DNA of 64,000 nucleotides. It comes from Falsiroseomonas bella (GTDB taxonomy: Bacteria > Pseudomonadota > Alphaproteobacteria > Acetobacterales > Acetobacteraceae). Position numbers and translations under genes: made by a program. The notes below the pieces were generated by a model. That model ran no database searches and was not told where the DNA came from. It saw only the letters and a list, made by a program, of their open reading frames with translations. How positions within the stretch are numbered: position 1 is the first letter of the stretch; every line of letters begins with the position of its first letter. The stretch is from contig NZ_QGNA01000005.1 in assembly GCF_003173615.1 (NCBI RefSeq), positions 496,001 to 560,000 of the forward strand. Reading direction: 5' to 3'. Shown here in pieces: positions 50,078-59,445 of this stretch.

Positions 50078-51964
50078 TCATGCGCGCCCCACCGCCAGGG
50101 ACGCGACCTGGCGCCGGTTCAGCAGACCCACCGCCAGCACGGCGGCGCCGCCGGCGAGGTCCGTCGCGAGCCCGGCATCCACCAGCGCCACGCCTGCGGT
50201 GGCCAGCACCAGGCGAGACACGGGCCCGAGCGGTCCGAACCACGCGCCCGCCACCGCGAGGCCGAAGGCGGAGACGCCGACGAAGCCCGTGACGAAGGAG
50301 AGCGCGATACTCGCCGCGCTGCCTTCGAGCAGCAGAAGCTGCGGCTGCAGCACCATGAAGAAAGCGAGCAGATAGGCGGGTGCGGCGATCAGCATCGAGA
50401 GGAAGCCGGTGCGGAAGGGATCGGAGCCTGCGATGCCCGCCGCGGCGAAGGCAGTCAGCGCGACGGGCGGCGTCAGCCCGGCGAAGAGCGAGAAGTAGAA
50501 GATGAACATGTGCGCCGCGAGCAGCGGCACGCCGAGCTCCGCCAGCGGCGCCGCGGCGACCGAGGCGGCGATGATGTAGGCGGCGATGCCCGGCACGGCC
50601 ATGCCGAGCAGCATCACCACCAGCATCGTCGCCACCAGCGCCAGCAGCAGCGAGCTGCGCCCGAGCTCGACCACGAAGGCCGACAGATCGATGCCGAGGC
50701 CGGTGACCAGGATCACGCCGACCAGCACGCCGGAGACCGCGCAGGCCAGGCCGATCTCGAGCGTGCCGTCGATCAGACCGGCGAAGGCATCGCGCAGGCG
50801 GGGGAGGGTGTAGCGGGCCGGCCCCATGACGAAGCCGCCGACCAGGATGATGGCGGTCGCCTGCAGCGCCGCATGCTCCAGCGGATAGGCGTCGGCGATG
50901 CGCCAGATCAGCCAGGTGACGCCGAGCAGCACCGGCCAGTTCGCCAGCAGGATGCGCCAGGCCGGGAGTTCCTCCGCCAGGTCGCCGGCACCGATGCCGA
51001 GCCGCACCGTCGCGCCGTACACATAGGCCGTGACCGCGACGTAGAAGAGGATCGCCGGCAGCACGGCGGACGCGACGACGGTGGCGTAGGGCACATTGGC
51101 GAGTTCCGCCATGATCAGCGCGGCCGCGCCCATGATCGGGGGCGTCAGCGCGCCGCCGGTTGAGGAGACGGCCTCGATCGCCGCGGCGCGCGTGCGGCCG
51201 TAGCCGACCTTGTCCATCAGCGGGATCGTCACCTGCCCGCCCATCATCACGTTCGCGACGTTGCTGCCCGAGACGGTGCCGAACAGCGCCGAGGAGACGA
51301 TCGAGATGTAGGCAGGCCCGCCACGCAGCCCGCCGGCGAGCCGGACCGAGATTCGCTCGAAGAAGACGTCGCCGCCGATCAGCGCCAGCGCCTGGCCGAA
51401 GGCGACGAAGAGGAAGATCCAGCGCAGCGCCACCTGCGTCGGCTCGCTGAACAGGCCGAGCTCCGTCATGGTGAGCGTGCCGACCACGCGGCGCAGCGAC
51501 AGGGTCGGGCCGACATCCCAGGATTCCGGCAGGATCAGGCCCGACAGCGCGTAGAACATTGCCGCGATGCCGATCACCGGCAGGATCCAGCCCACCGCGC
51601 GCCGCCCTGCCTCCAGCAGCAGCGCCACGAAAAGCAGCCCGATCCAGATGTCGGGCGGGCGCGGGATGGCGGCGCGGCGGACGAACTGCGCGTAGTCGAG
51701 ATTGGCGTGGACCAGCAGCGCGAGCGAGGCGGCGGCGAGCAGCCAGTCGTGCCACGGAACCCGGTGCGACGCGCCCGGCCGCAGCGGCCGCGCCGCATAG
51801 CGCATGAAGGCCAGCACCATGACGACGGAGAGGAACCCCATCGCGTGCAGCAGCGGGCTGATCGGGTTGAGATAGATCAGCCATAGCTGCAGCGCGAACC
51901 CGACGAGCCCGACCGTCAGCCAGACGGCCAGGTCGAAGCCCGCGAGCTCGCGCCGGTTGCTCAT
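50078..51964 (-). CDS. Fused TRAP permease (4TM/12TM), TAXI type
   Basis: The 628-residue product joins a DctQ-like part (about 1-170) to a DctM-like part (about 175-628). The latter has SSALFGTVSGSNVANVMMGG and AIEAVSSTGGALTPPIMGAAA. Fused permeases work with TAXI binding proteins, and the gene for one lies nine bases upstream. Substrates of this class include glutamate-like acids and other organic acids. It is the second TRAP system in 6 kb. Confidence 0.92.
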   Translation of the reverse strand: MSNRRELAGFDLAVWLTVGLVGFALQLWLIYLNPISPLLHAMGFLSVVMVLAFMRYAARPLRPGASHRVPWHDWLLAAASLALLVHANLDYAQFVRRAAIPRPPDIWIGLLFVALLLEAGRRAVGWILPVIGIAAMFYALSGLILPESWDVGPTLSLRRVVGTLTMTELGLFSEPTQVALRWIFLFVAFGQALALIGGDVFFERISVRLAGGLRGGPAYISIVSSALFGTVSGSNVANVMMGGQVTIPLMDKVGYGRTRAAAIEAVSSTGGALTPPIMGAAALIMAELANVPYATVVASAVLPAILFYVAVTAYVYGATVRLGIGAGDLAEELPAWRILLANWPVLLGVTWLIWRIADAYPLEHAALQATAIILVGGFVMGPARYTLPRLRDAFAGLIDGTLEIGLACAVSGVLVGVILVTGLGIDLSAFVVELGRSSLLLALVATMLVVMLLGMAVPGIAAYIIAASVAAAPLAELGVPLLAAHMFIFYFSLFAGLTPPVALTAFAAAGIAGSDPFRTGFLSMLIAAPAYLLAFFMVLQPQLLLLEGSAASIALSFVTGFVGVSAFGLAVAGAWFGPLGPVSRLVLATAGVALVDAGLATDLAGGAAVLAVGLLNRRQVASLAVGRA

Positions 51965-51973
51965 GCTGGCCCC

Positions 51974-52972
51974 TCAGCCCTGTGCGCTGCGCAGGATGCC
52001 AGCTTCGACGAAGTAGCGCGCGGCCCCGGGATGGAAAGGCACCATCGCGGCCTGGGCGCGCACCATGTCGGCCGAGAGCAGGCGCTGCGAGGCATGGCGG
52101 GTCACCAGCTCCTCCCGCGCTTCCCAGATCGCCTTGGTGGCGCGGTAGACCAGCTCCTCCGGCACGCGGTCGCTGATCCAGTGGTGCACGCCGGCGTTGG
52201 GCCAGAGCATGTCGGTCGTCTGCGTCGCATAGACGCCGGCCGGCAGGCGCGCGGCGTTGACGTAGGGCAGGTCGCGCGCGACCGGCGCCAGCTCCTCCGC
52301 GGTGAAGGAGACAAAGCCGATGTTGCGCGTGGTCACCTGCTCGGTAATGGCGCCCGCCGGCGGCGCGGTGCCCCAGATCACCGCATCCACGTTGCCGGCG
52401 GCCAGCGCGTTGAAGGCCTGGCGCGGATCGGTGCGGAGCACGTTGGCGAAGTCGCGGTCGGTCATGCCGAGCGCCTTGATCGTGGCGGTGACGACAGCCT
52501 CCGCGCCGGAACCGACGGGGCCGAGCGCGATGCGCTTGCCGCGCAGGTCGGCGAAGCTGCGGATGGGGCTGTTGGCATTCACCATGATGCCCTGCGGCGC
52601 GTCGTAGCCGGGCATCCAGGAGAGCAGGCCGGGGTAGGGCCGCTCGCCCTCGGCCTCGAAGCGGCCGTGATGGACCGAGTAGGCGCCGGCGACGTTGCCG
52701 TTGGCGGCTTCCACGTCACCCGCCTTGATCAGGTTGGCATTCTCGATGCCGCCCTGGGTCGCGATGATCTCCACGCGCACGCCGGGCAGCGCGCGCTCGA
52801 CGATGGTCTTCTGCCCGACGCTGATGGCGTAGATCGGGTGCACCGGCTGACTCGCCGCGATGCGGATGGTGAAGCGCTCGCCCGGCTGCCAGCGCCGCTG
52901 CGCGAGGGCGGGCGTGGCAAGCGCCGCGGCGGGCAGCGCGGCCAGCAGGGAACGTCGGCTGAATCCGGTCAT
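51974..52972 (-). CDS. TAXI-family TRAP solute-binding protein
   Basis: The 332-residue product has a Tat-like leader (MTGFSRRSLLAALPAAAL, cut after ALAQ) and a TAXI domain with RIAASQPVHPIYAISVGQKT, GNVAGAYSVHHGRF and DLRGKRIALGPVGSGAEAV. It delivers solute to the fused permease encoded nine bases downstream. The mature protein should be periplasmic. Confidence 0.92.
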   Translation of the reverse strand: MTGFSRRSLLAALPAAALATPALAQRRWQPGERFTIRIAASQPVHPIYAISVGQKTIVERALPGVRVEIIATQGGIENANLIKAGDVEAANGNVAGAYSVHHGRFEAEGERPYPGLLSWMPGYDAPQGIMVNANSPIRSFADLRGKRIALGPVGSGAEAVVTATIKALGMTDRDFANVLRTDPRQAFNALAAGNVDAVIWGTAPPAGAITEQVTTRNIGFVSFTAEELAPVARDLPYVNAARLPAGVYATQTTDMLWPNAGVHHWISDRVPEELVYRATKAIWEAREELVTRHASQRLLSADMVRAQAAMVPFHPGAARYFVEAGILRSAQG

Positions 52973-53002
52973 GTCCTCGTCTCCTTCTCGGCGGTTCGGG
53001 CT

Positions 53003-53989
53003 TCAGGTGCCCAGGGTGGTGCGGACAAACAGCTCCTCGACCGCGAGCGGCCGGGGCGAGAGACCCTGCGCGTGGTGCCAGCGCGTGAGCGCCTCCAGCG
53101 CGCGGCGATTGCGGGCGACGCCATAGGGCCAGTAGTCGTCACCCAGCGCTTCGCGCGTGCGGGCGAATTCGGCTGGCGCCCAGGGCAGCGCGACCTTCAG
53201 CGCCTGCACGATGGAGAGGTCGGCGATCGCCAGATCCTTCGCCGCGGTGAAGGCCGCCATCAGCGACATGGCGAGCCAGGGCTCGGCCTCCGCCAGCTCG
53301 CGGCGGATGCCCATCAGGTGCATGACCGGGAAGATGCCGGTGCGGCGGGCGTAGTCGCGCTCCCGCGCCTCGTAGTCCGGGAAGAGGCGGATGATGCGCG
53401 GATCGCCCTTCACGAAGGCCTTGGGCGGCTTGTAGGCGAGCAGCGCATCGAGCTCGCCCTCCATCAGCATGTCCGCCAGCATCCGTCCCTCCGGCGCGCG
53501 TTCCACGCGGAAGCCTTCGGGAAGGTCGGGCAGCGGGATGTGGGTGCGTTCCCTTTCGTCCACGTCGCCCATCACCCAGGTGACGTCGCGCCCGCCGATC
53601 CCGTGCTCGTCCTCCATCAGGCCGCGCGCGACGACGGCAGCCGTCATGGAGTATTCGCGCACGCCGATGCGCCGTCCCTTCAGCGCCTCCGGCCGCGTGA
53701 TGCCGGCATCCGCGCGCAGGAACCAGGCGCCGTGGCGGAAGCTGCGGGAGGGGAAGATCGGCAGGCCGAGATAGCCGTTCGTGCCGCGCGCCACCTGCGC
53801 CATGTAGTTGGAGAAGGACAGCTCCGAGACGTCGAACTCCGCGCCGCCTAGCGCACGCGAGAACATCGTCTCGATCGGCATGTCGTGCAGCCAGATCGGA
53901 TCGCAGCCCTCCACGGTCACGCGGCCGTCGATCAGCGGGCGCGTCCGGTCGTAGTCCCACACGGCGATGGTCGGGCGCAGTCGGCCCAT
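53003..53989 (-). CDS. 4,5-dihydroxyphthalate-decarboxylase-like / substrate-binding-fold protein
   Basis: The 328-residue product has no signal peptide and matches the Pht5-like family with a periplasmic-binding-protein fold: TIAVWDYDRTRPLIDGRVTV, then GAEFDVSELSFSNYMAQVAR and GRRIGVREYSMTAAVVARG. One relative decarboxylates 4,5-dihydroxyphthalate. Many others are annotated as ABC substrate-binding proteins. The lack of a leader and its place between a TAXI system and a Liv transporter suit a cytoplasmic enzyme, but this is not certain. The gap to the LivF-like gene start is small, and transcription is shared. Confidence 0.78.
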   Translation of the reverse strand: MGRLRPTIAVWDYDRTRPLIDGRVTVEGCDPIWLHDMPIETMFSRALGGAEFDVSELSFSNYMAQVARGTNGYLGLPIFPSRSFRHGAWFLRADAGITRPEALKGRRIGVREYSMTAAVVARGLMEDEHGIGGRDVTWVMGDVDERERTHIPLPDLPEGFRVERAPEGRMLADMLMEGELDALLAYKPPKAFVKGDPRIIRLFPDYEARERDYARRTGIFPVMHLMGIRRELAEAEPWLAMSLMAAFTAAKDLAIADLSIVQALKVALPWAPAEFARTREALGDDYWPYGVARNRRALEALTRWHHAQGLSPRPLAVEELFVRTTLGT

Positions 53990-54008
53990 GGTCCTCTCCC
54001 CCTTCGAT

Positions 54009-54734
54009 TCACGCCTGGACGGCGCCCAGATAGGCTTCGCGGATCATCGGGTCCGCGGCCAGCGCCGCGCTGCTGCCCGCGCCCACCACGCTGCCGCGGT
54101 CCAGGATGTAGCCCGCATGCGCGACGTCGAGCGCGGCCATCACGTCCTGCTCCACCAGCAGGATGGCGACGCCCGCTGCGTTGATCGCGCGCAGCGCGTC
54201 CATCAGCAGGTCCACCGCCGCCGGCGCGAGGCCGAGCGAGAGCTCGTCGATCATCAGCACGCGGGGATCGGCCATGATTCCGCGGCCGATCGCGCACATC
54301 TGCTGCTCGCCGCCCGACAGGGTGGAGGCGTCCTGATGGCGGCGCTCCGCGAGGCGCGGGAATGTCTCGTAGACGCGCTCGAGGTCACGGCGGATCGCGG
54401 CCTGGTCGCGGCGGAGATAGGCGCCCATCAGCAGGTTGTCGCGCACGCTCATCGCGGCGAAGAGGCGGCGGCCTTCCGGCACGTGGACGACTCCGGCGCG
54501 CACCATCGCCTCCGGCCCTGCATTCGTCAGGTCCTGCCCTGCCGCGCGCACGCGGCCGGCGCGGGCGGAAACGAGGCCGGATACGGCGCGCAGCAGCGTC
54601 GTCTTGCCCGCGCCGTTGGAGCCGATGATGCAGGTGATCGCGCCGGCCGCGACGGAGAGCGAGACGCCGCGCAGCACCGCGACGTCGCCATAGCCCGCGT
54701 GCAGCTCCTCGACCTCGAGCGCCGCGTCGCTCAT
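54009..54734 (-). CDS. livF: Branched-chain-type ABC transporter ATP-binding protein (LivF)
   Basis: The 241-residue product has Walker A GSNGAGKTT (about 37-45), signature LSGGEQQMCAIGRG and Walker B VLMIDELSLGLAP, in the LivF form. It powers the LivHM permease. Its start overlaps the LivG stop by ATGA. Liv-type systems in such loci often carry aromatic acids or amides rather than amino acids. Confidence 0.93.
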   Translation of the reverse strand: MSDAALEVEELHAGYGDVAVLRGVSLSVAAGAITCIIGSNGAGKTTLLRAVSGLVSARAGRVRAAGQDLTNAGPEAMVRAGVVHVPEGRRLFAAMSVRDNLLMGAYLRRDQAAIRRDLERVYETFPRLAERRHQDASTLSGGEQQMCAIGRGIMADPRVLMIDELSLGLAPAAVDLLMDALRAINAAGVAILLVEQDVMAALDVAHAGYILDRGSVVGAGSSAALAADPMIREAYLGAVQA

Positions 54735-55474
54735 GCCGCACCGCGCTCCGCGTAGCGCCGGCCGAGATAGGCGGCGACGACCTCCTTGTCGCGCACCACC
54801 TCCTGCGGGGCGCCGTCGGCGATCAGGCGGCCATGGTGCAGCACGGCGATGCGCGTCGAGACGCCGAGGACCACCTTCATCAGGTGCTCGATGATGACGA
54901 TCGTGATCCCTTCCGCGGCGATGCGGCGGATCAGGGCCAGCGCCTCGTCGATCTCGGCGGTGTTGAGGCCGGCATTCACCTCGTCCAGCATGATCAGGCG
55001 CGGCTTCATCGCCAGCGCGCGCGCGAGTTCCAGCCGCTTCCGGCGGGCGAGCGTGAGCGTCGCCGCGGGCGCGTCGGCCAGATCGGCGAGGTTGACGAAG
55101 CCGAGGCTCTCGCGCGCCGCGGCCAGCGCGGAGGCGACATCCGCGGCGCCACCCGCGAAGAGAGCGCCGGCGGCGACGTTCTCCGCCACCGTCATGCGCG
55201 GGAAGGGCTGCACGATCTGCCAGGTGCGCGCGAGCCCAAGCCGCGCGACGCGGTGCGGCGGCAGGCGGGTGATGTCCTGCCCCTCGAAGGTGACGCGGCC
55301 CGATGTCGCGGTGTGGACGCCGGTGACGACATTGACCAGCGTCGTCTTGCCCGCGCCGTTCGGGCCGATCAGGCCGAGTATCTCGCCGCGGCCGAGTTCA
55401 AGTGAGACGGAATCGAGCGCCGCCAGCCCGCCGAAGCGGCGGGAAACGCCCTCGAGGCGGAGCAGCGCGCTCAT
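54731..55474 (-). CDS. livG: Branched-chain-type ABC transporter ATP-binding protein (LivG)
   Basis: The 247-residue product has Walker [10 protein letters not shown], Walker [15 protein letters not shown] and the LivG C-terminus. The signature loop is unusual: [15 protein letters not shown] stands where LSxGQ is expected. Similar loops occur in part of the LivG family, so it is probably still active when paired with the canonical LivF. It overlaps livM and livF by four bases each. Confidence 0.92.
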   Translation of the reverse strand: MSALLRLEGVSRRFGGLAALDSVSLELGRGEILGLIGPNGAGKTTLVNVVTGVHTATSGRVTFEGQDITRLPPHRVARLGLARTWQIVQPFPRMTVAENVAAGALFAGGAADVASALAAARESLGFVNLADLADAPAATLTLARRKRLELARALAMKPRLIMLDEVNAGLNTAEIDEALALIRRIAAEGITIVIIEHLMKVVLGVSTRIAVLHHGRLIADGAPQEVVRDKEVVAAYLGRRYAERGAA

Positions 55475-56412
55475 GCGGCGCCTCGTCCACGGCGGCCGAG
55501 CAGGCGGCGCGTCGCGTCCATCAGCCCGTTCGGCAGGAACAGCACCAGCACGACGATGATCACGCCGAGCACGGCGGCATGCAGCGTCAGGAAGCTGCGC
55601 CACACCGCTTCCTCGAACAGCAGCAGCAGGCCGGCGCCGACCACCGGCCCGAAGACGGTGCCGAGGCCGCCGAGCAGCACCATCACCAGCGGCTTGACGG
55701 AGAGCAGCACGTCGAAGACGTCGGGCGGCTCGATGTAGTGCGTCCAGCTGGCATAGGCGCCGCCGGCCAGCCCCGGGAAGATCGCGGAGATCGCGAAGGC
55801 GAGCGTCTTGGCGCGGCGGGTGTCCACGCCGAGCATGCCGGCCGCGTCCTCGTTCTGCTGGATGCAGCGCAGCGCGAAGCCGAGCCGCGATCCGCGCAGC
55901 AGCAGCGTCGCCGCGCCGGCAAGCGCCGCGACGCCGAGCATCAGGTGCAGGAAGAACGCCGCCTGCGCGTGCAGTTCCATCGCCGGCACGGGCAGATTCA
56001 GCCCCATGCCGCCACCGGTGAGCCATTCGAGCTTGGTCGCGAGCTCGCGGAGCACCTCGGCCAGCGCCAGGCTCGCGATGGCGAAGTAGTGGCCGCGCAG
56101 ATGCAGGATCGCCCCGCCCACCGCCGCCGCAAACAGCCCGGCCAGCGCGCCGCCGGCGGCGAGCGCCGGCAGCATCGGCCATCCGGCGGATTGCAGGATC
56201 GCGCAGGTGTAGGCGCCAAGACCGAAGAAGGCGGCGGTGGCGAAGGAGGGATAGCCCGCGAAGCCGCCGATCACGTTCCAGGACAGCGCGAGCGCGGCAT
56301 ACATGCAGAACACGGTGCCGAGCCGCAGCGTGTAGTTGTCCGCCACCATCGGCAACGCCGCCAGCACGGCGACGCCGAGCACGAGCAGCGCCCAGTCGCG
56401 CAGCCCGCTCAT
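55471..56412 (-). CDS. livM: Branched-chain-type ABC transporter permease (LivM)
   Basis: The 313-residue product has about nine membrane helices and LivM signatures: [21 protein letters not shown] in the first half, then [19 protein letters not shown] and the cytoplasmic coupling segment [21 protein letters not shown]. It forms the channel with LivH. Overlaps of ATGA type link it to livH and livG. Confidence 0.92.
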   Translation of the reverse strand: MSGLRDWALLVLGVAVLAALPMVADNYTLRLGTVFCMYAALALSWNVIGGFAGYPSFATAAFFGLGAYTCAILQSAGWPMLPALAAGGALAGLFAAAVGGAILHLRGHYFAIASLALAEVLRELATKLEWLTGGGMGLNLPVPAMELHAQAAFFLHLMLGVAALAGAATLLLRGSRLGFALRCIQQNEDAAGMLGVDTRRAKTLAFAISAIFPGLAGGAYASWTHYIEPPDVFDVLLSVKPLVMVLLGGLGTVFGPVVGAGLLLLFEEAVWRSFLTLHAAVLGVIIVVLVLFLPNGLMDATRRLLGRRGRGAA

Positions 56413-57275
56413 GCGTAGCCCCGGCGGCCGAGCAATCCGTCCGGCCGGAGCGCGAGGACCGCGATCAGCACCATGAAGGAGATGGTGATCGCCCATTCCG
56501 GCCCGAGCCAGAGCGCGCCGAAGCTCTCGATCAGCCCGAGCGCGATGCCGCCGACCAGCGCGCCGGGCACGCTGCCGAGCCCGCCGAGGACGCAGACCGT
56601 GAAGGCCTTGCCCAGGAAAAGGCCGCTGTTGAGCGGCGAGACCGGGAAGATCAGCGCCAGCAGCACGCCCGCCGCCCCCGCCATGGCAGCGCCGAGACCG
56701 AAGGTGACGGCATTGATGCGCGGCACGTTGACGCCCATCAGCGCCGCCGCGTCGCGGTCCATGCGTACCGCGACCACGGCGCGCCCGAGCCGCGTGCCGC
56801 GCAGCAGCAGCCAGAGCCCGCCCGTCAGCAGCAGCGCCAGCGCCATCGCTGCCACGCGGTCGCCCGGCAGCACGACGTCGCCAAGGAACAGCACGCCGAG
56901 CGGCGTTTCCAGGTTGAGCCGCCGGTAGTCGGCAGTGAAGGCGACGATCATCGTGTTGTTCAGCATCAGGTCGAGGCCGAAGGTCAGCGTCAGCGTCATC
57001 AGCACTGGCGCCGCGATCACCCTGTTCACCAGCAACCCCTGCGTCGCGTGGCCCACCGCGTAGAGTGCGGCGGCCACCGGCAGGATCGCCAGGAAGGGAT
57101 GCAGCCCGAGCACCTGGTAGGCGAACAGCGCCAGGTAGCTGCCCAGCACGATGAAGGAGCCGTGCAGGATGTTGATGACGTTCAGCACGCCCCAGACGAG
57201 GGAGAAGCCGACCGCGATGCACGCATAGAGACCGCCGAGCACCAGCCCGTTGGCCGCGACCTGGAGGTAGAGCAT
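56409..57275 (-). CDS. livH: Branched-chain-type ABC transporter permease (LivH)
   Basis: The 288-residue product has eight membrane helices with LivH signatures: NGLVLGGLYACIAVGFSLVWG, VNILHGSFIVLGSYLAL-like INILHGSFIVLG and the coupling segment RMDRDAAALMGVNVPRINAVT. Its ATG shares one base with the stop of the upstream livK-like gene (TGATG). Confidence 0.93.
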   Translation of the reverse strand: MLYLQVAANGLVLGGLYACIAVGFSLVWGVLNVINILHGSFIVLGSYLALFAYQVLGLHPFLAILPVAAALYAVGHATQGLLVNRVIAAPVLMTLTLTFGLDLMLNNTMIVAFTADYRRLNLETPLGVLFLGDVVLPGDRVAAMALALLLTGGLWLLLRGTRLGRAVVAVRMDRDAAALMGVNVPRINAVTFGLGAAMAGAAGVLLALIFPVSPLNSGLFLGKAFTVCVLGGLGSVPGALVGGIALGLIESFGALWLGPEWAITISFMVLIAVLALRPDGLLGRRGYA

Positions 57276-58489
57276 CAGCCCACGCCGAAGCGCAGATCCG
57301 CCTGCTTGATCCCCTGCGGGAAGATGACGCGCGGCTGCCCGCCCTGGATCTGGAACACCGGCGGCTCGAGCGAGGTGATCTGTCCGGTCGGGCCGAACTT
57401 CACGCGGCCATAGAAGGTGGTCGCGTCCATCGCCGCCAGCGCGTCGCGCACCTTGGCCGGCTCGATCGTGCGAGCGGCTTCGACCGCCATCTGCAGGATC
57501 GCGCCGGCAGCCGCGGCGGAGGCCTCGGCATAGTCGGGCTCGGCGTTGAAGCGCTGTTCCCAGGCCTGGTTGAAGGACTCGGTCGTGCCGAAGAGATCCT
57601 GGCCCTGGTAGCGCACCGCGGGATGCCACCAGGCGGCGCTGGTGATGTTCTCCGCCTGGCGGCCGGTGGCGCTGATGAACTCGCGATAGGCCGGGCCGGC
57701 GATCATCGTGACCACCGGCGCGCGCAGGCCGAGATCGGCCATCTGCTTGCGGATCAGGATCAGGTCGTTGGTGTAGCCGGTGGCGAAGACCCAGTCCGGG
57801 CGCTGCGCGCGCATCTGGGTGATGGCGCTGGCGTGGTCCATGGTGCCGATCGCGTATTTCTCGTCGAACACCACCTGCAGGTTCCGCTTGCGCGCGCTGG
57901 CCACCATCTCCTGCCCGATCGCCAGCGGGAAGAGGTCGTTGCGCGCGAGGACGGCAACGCGCCGCACCTGCGGATTGGCGCCGGTGACGATCTCGGCCAG
58001 AGGTTCCGTCAGGGTGCTGTTGGGCGTGAAGGTGCCGAACAGGAACTTGTAGCCCTGGTCGTAGACCTGTTCCGACGACGCGGTCGCGGCGATGGTCGGG
58101 ATGCCGTAGCGCTCGTTGACCGAGGATGCGGCCTTCGCCGCGCCCGAACCGAAGGGCGAGAAGAGGAAGTTCACCCGGTCCTGCGTGATCAGCCGCTCCG
58201 CCGTCTGCACCGCGCGCGGCGTGTTGGAGGCGTAGTCGGCATAGACGATCTCGACGCGGTGCTTCGTGCCGGCGACATCCACGCCGCCGCGCGCATTCGC
58301 CGCCGCCGCCCAGAAATCGTAGCCGTTGCGCTGCTTGATGCCCTCCGGCGCGAGCGGCCCGGTCAGCGGCAGCGGCGCGCCGACCCGGATCGTGGGCTGC
58401 TGGCCGCGCGCGGCGCCGAGCGGCGCGAGAAGGCCGGCGGCGGCGAAGCCGAGCGCCGAGCGGCGACCGAAGGCCGGAAGCGTCGTCAT
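57275..58489 (-). CDS. Branched-chain-type ABC transporter substrate-binding protein (LivK-like)
   Basis: The 404-residue product starts with MTTLPAFGRRSALGFAAAG, a twin-Arg leader cut near ARGQ. A Peripla_BP_6 domain follows, with VGAPLPLTGPLAPEGIKQRNG, FLFSPFGSGAAKAASSV and VFATGYTNDLILIRKQM. ATG 58489 is chosen because it gives the leader; the frame continues upstream. It heads the livKHMGF unit. The 155-bp region to the divergent gene at 58645 is its promoter region and contains the palindrome GCCGATCGGC at 58559-58568. Confidence 0.9.
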   Translation of the reverse strand: MTTLPAFGRRSALGFAAAGLLAPLGAARGQQPTIRVGAPLPLTGPLAPEGIKQRNGYDFWAAAANARGGVDVAGTKHRVEIVYADYASNTPRAVQTAERLITQDRVNFLFSPFGSGAAKAASSVNERYGIPTIAATASSEQVYDQGYKFLFGTFTPNSTLTEPLAEIVTGANPQVRRVAVLARNDLFPLAIGQEMVASARKRNLQVVFDEKYAIGTMDHASAITQMRAQRPDWVFATGYTNDLILIRKQMADLGLRAPVVTMIAGPAYREFISATGRQAENITSAAWWHPAVRYQGQDLFGTTESFNQAWEQRFNAEPDYAEASAAAAGAILQMAVEAARTIEPAKVRDALAAMDATTFYGRVKFGPTGQITSLEPPVFQIQGGQPRVIFPQGIKQADLRFGVG

Positions 58490-58644
58490 GCTGTGTCTCT
58501 CCCCCGCGGTTGAATCCGGTGCGGCGCATGTCGGCATGCGGCGACGGTGATGGCAAGAGCCGATCGGCCGCGCGGACGCTTGCCCGCCAGGCTGCCATCG
58601 GCTTCATTGCATGGCGATCGTGCAGTTCGCGGACGGGGTTGCGC

Positions 58645-59403
58645 ATGGCTCAGACAATCGCGGTGACGGCCGCCGGCTACCGTTTCGTGCCGGGTGTCTT
58701 CCAGTACTCGGCCGGCGTGGCGGCGCTGCCCGGCTTCCGAATCGAGCGCGTGCGCTTCGAGGAGCCGGTGCCGATGGCGGAAGGCTGGCGCCGCATCGCC
58801 GCCTGGCTCGACGCGGCCGGCCGCCCGCGCAACGCCTTCTGCGCCTGCGAGCTGCGCTCGCCCGCACCCTTCACGGAGGAGGGCTTCCGCAGCTTCAACA
58901 CCGCCTATGCCGCGGTGCTGCGCGAATGGGGTGTGCTGCTCGACGGCAACGTGAACCCGGTGGCGCGCAGCAATGTCTGCCCGGAGGTCGCGCCGCCCGC
59001 CGAGCCCGGCTTCCACGCCTTCTCCTACACAGTCCCTGCGGCCGATGCGCCGCCATCCTTCGTCGTCGCCGGCAGCGGCGAGGCCGAGGAAGGGCATGCG
59101 AACTACCGCGACCACATCGTGGCGCTGGACGACACCTCCCCCGCCGGCCTGCGCAGCAAGGCGCGCTGGGTGCTCGGCGAGATGGAGCGGCGGATGGGCG
59201 CGCTCGGCGGCGACTGGGCGGGTACGACGGCGGCGCAGCTCTACACGGTGTTCGACATCCACCCCTTCCTGGCGAAGGAGATCGTCGCGCGCGGCGCGGC
59301 GCGCCATGGCCTCACCTGGCATTACTGCCGCCCGCCCGTGGTCGGGCTCGACTACGAGATGGATTGCCGCCGCGTGGCTGTCGAGCACGTCGCCTTGGCA
59401 TGA
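58645..59403 (+). CDS. CnbZ-like protein (2-amino-5-chloromuconate deaminase family)
   Basis: The 252-residue product resembles, from memory of its start AGYRFVPGVFQYSAGVAALP and the block CACELRSPAPFTEEGF, proteins annotated as the CnbZ deaminase. CnbZ removes the amino group from 2-amino-5-chloromuconate in nitroaromatic breakdown. Further conserved-looking segments are NPVARSNVCPE and FHAFSYTVP. It also recalls RidA-like folds. No signal peptide is present. It stands alone on the plus strand between minus-strand operons. A ring-cleavage-product deaminase would fit the catabolic locus, but the chlorinated substrate should not be assumed. Confidence 0.6.
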   Translation: MAQTIAVTAAGYRFVPGVFQYSAGVAALPGFRIERVRFEEPVPMAEGWRRIAAWLDAAGRPRNAFCACELRSPAPFTEEGFRSFNTAYAAVLREWGVLLDGNVNPVARSNVCPEVAPPAEPGFHAFSYTVPAADAPPSFVVAGSGEAEEGHANYRDHIVALDDTSPAGLRSKARWVLGEMERRMGALGGDWAGTTAAQLYTVFDIHPFLAKEIVARGAARHGLTWHYCRPPVVGLDYEMDCRRVAVEHVALA

Positions 59404-59408
59404 GTGCT

Positions 59409-59437
59409 GCGGACCGGTCCGCGGTGGACCGGTCCGC
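59409..59437. terminator. Inverted repeat of palindromic arms between convergent genes
   Basis: GCGGACCGGTCC (59409-59420) and GGACCGGTCCGC (59426-59437) are perfect 12-bp inverted arms around a 5-base loop. Each arm contains the self-complementary GGACCGGTCC. The element fills most of the 42-bp gap between the CnbZ-like and acyl-CoA-ligase stops, where a bidirectional terminator is expected. There is no T-run. Confidence 0.55.
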
Positions 59438-59445
59438 CGCGGCGC

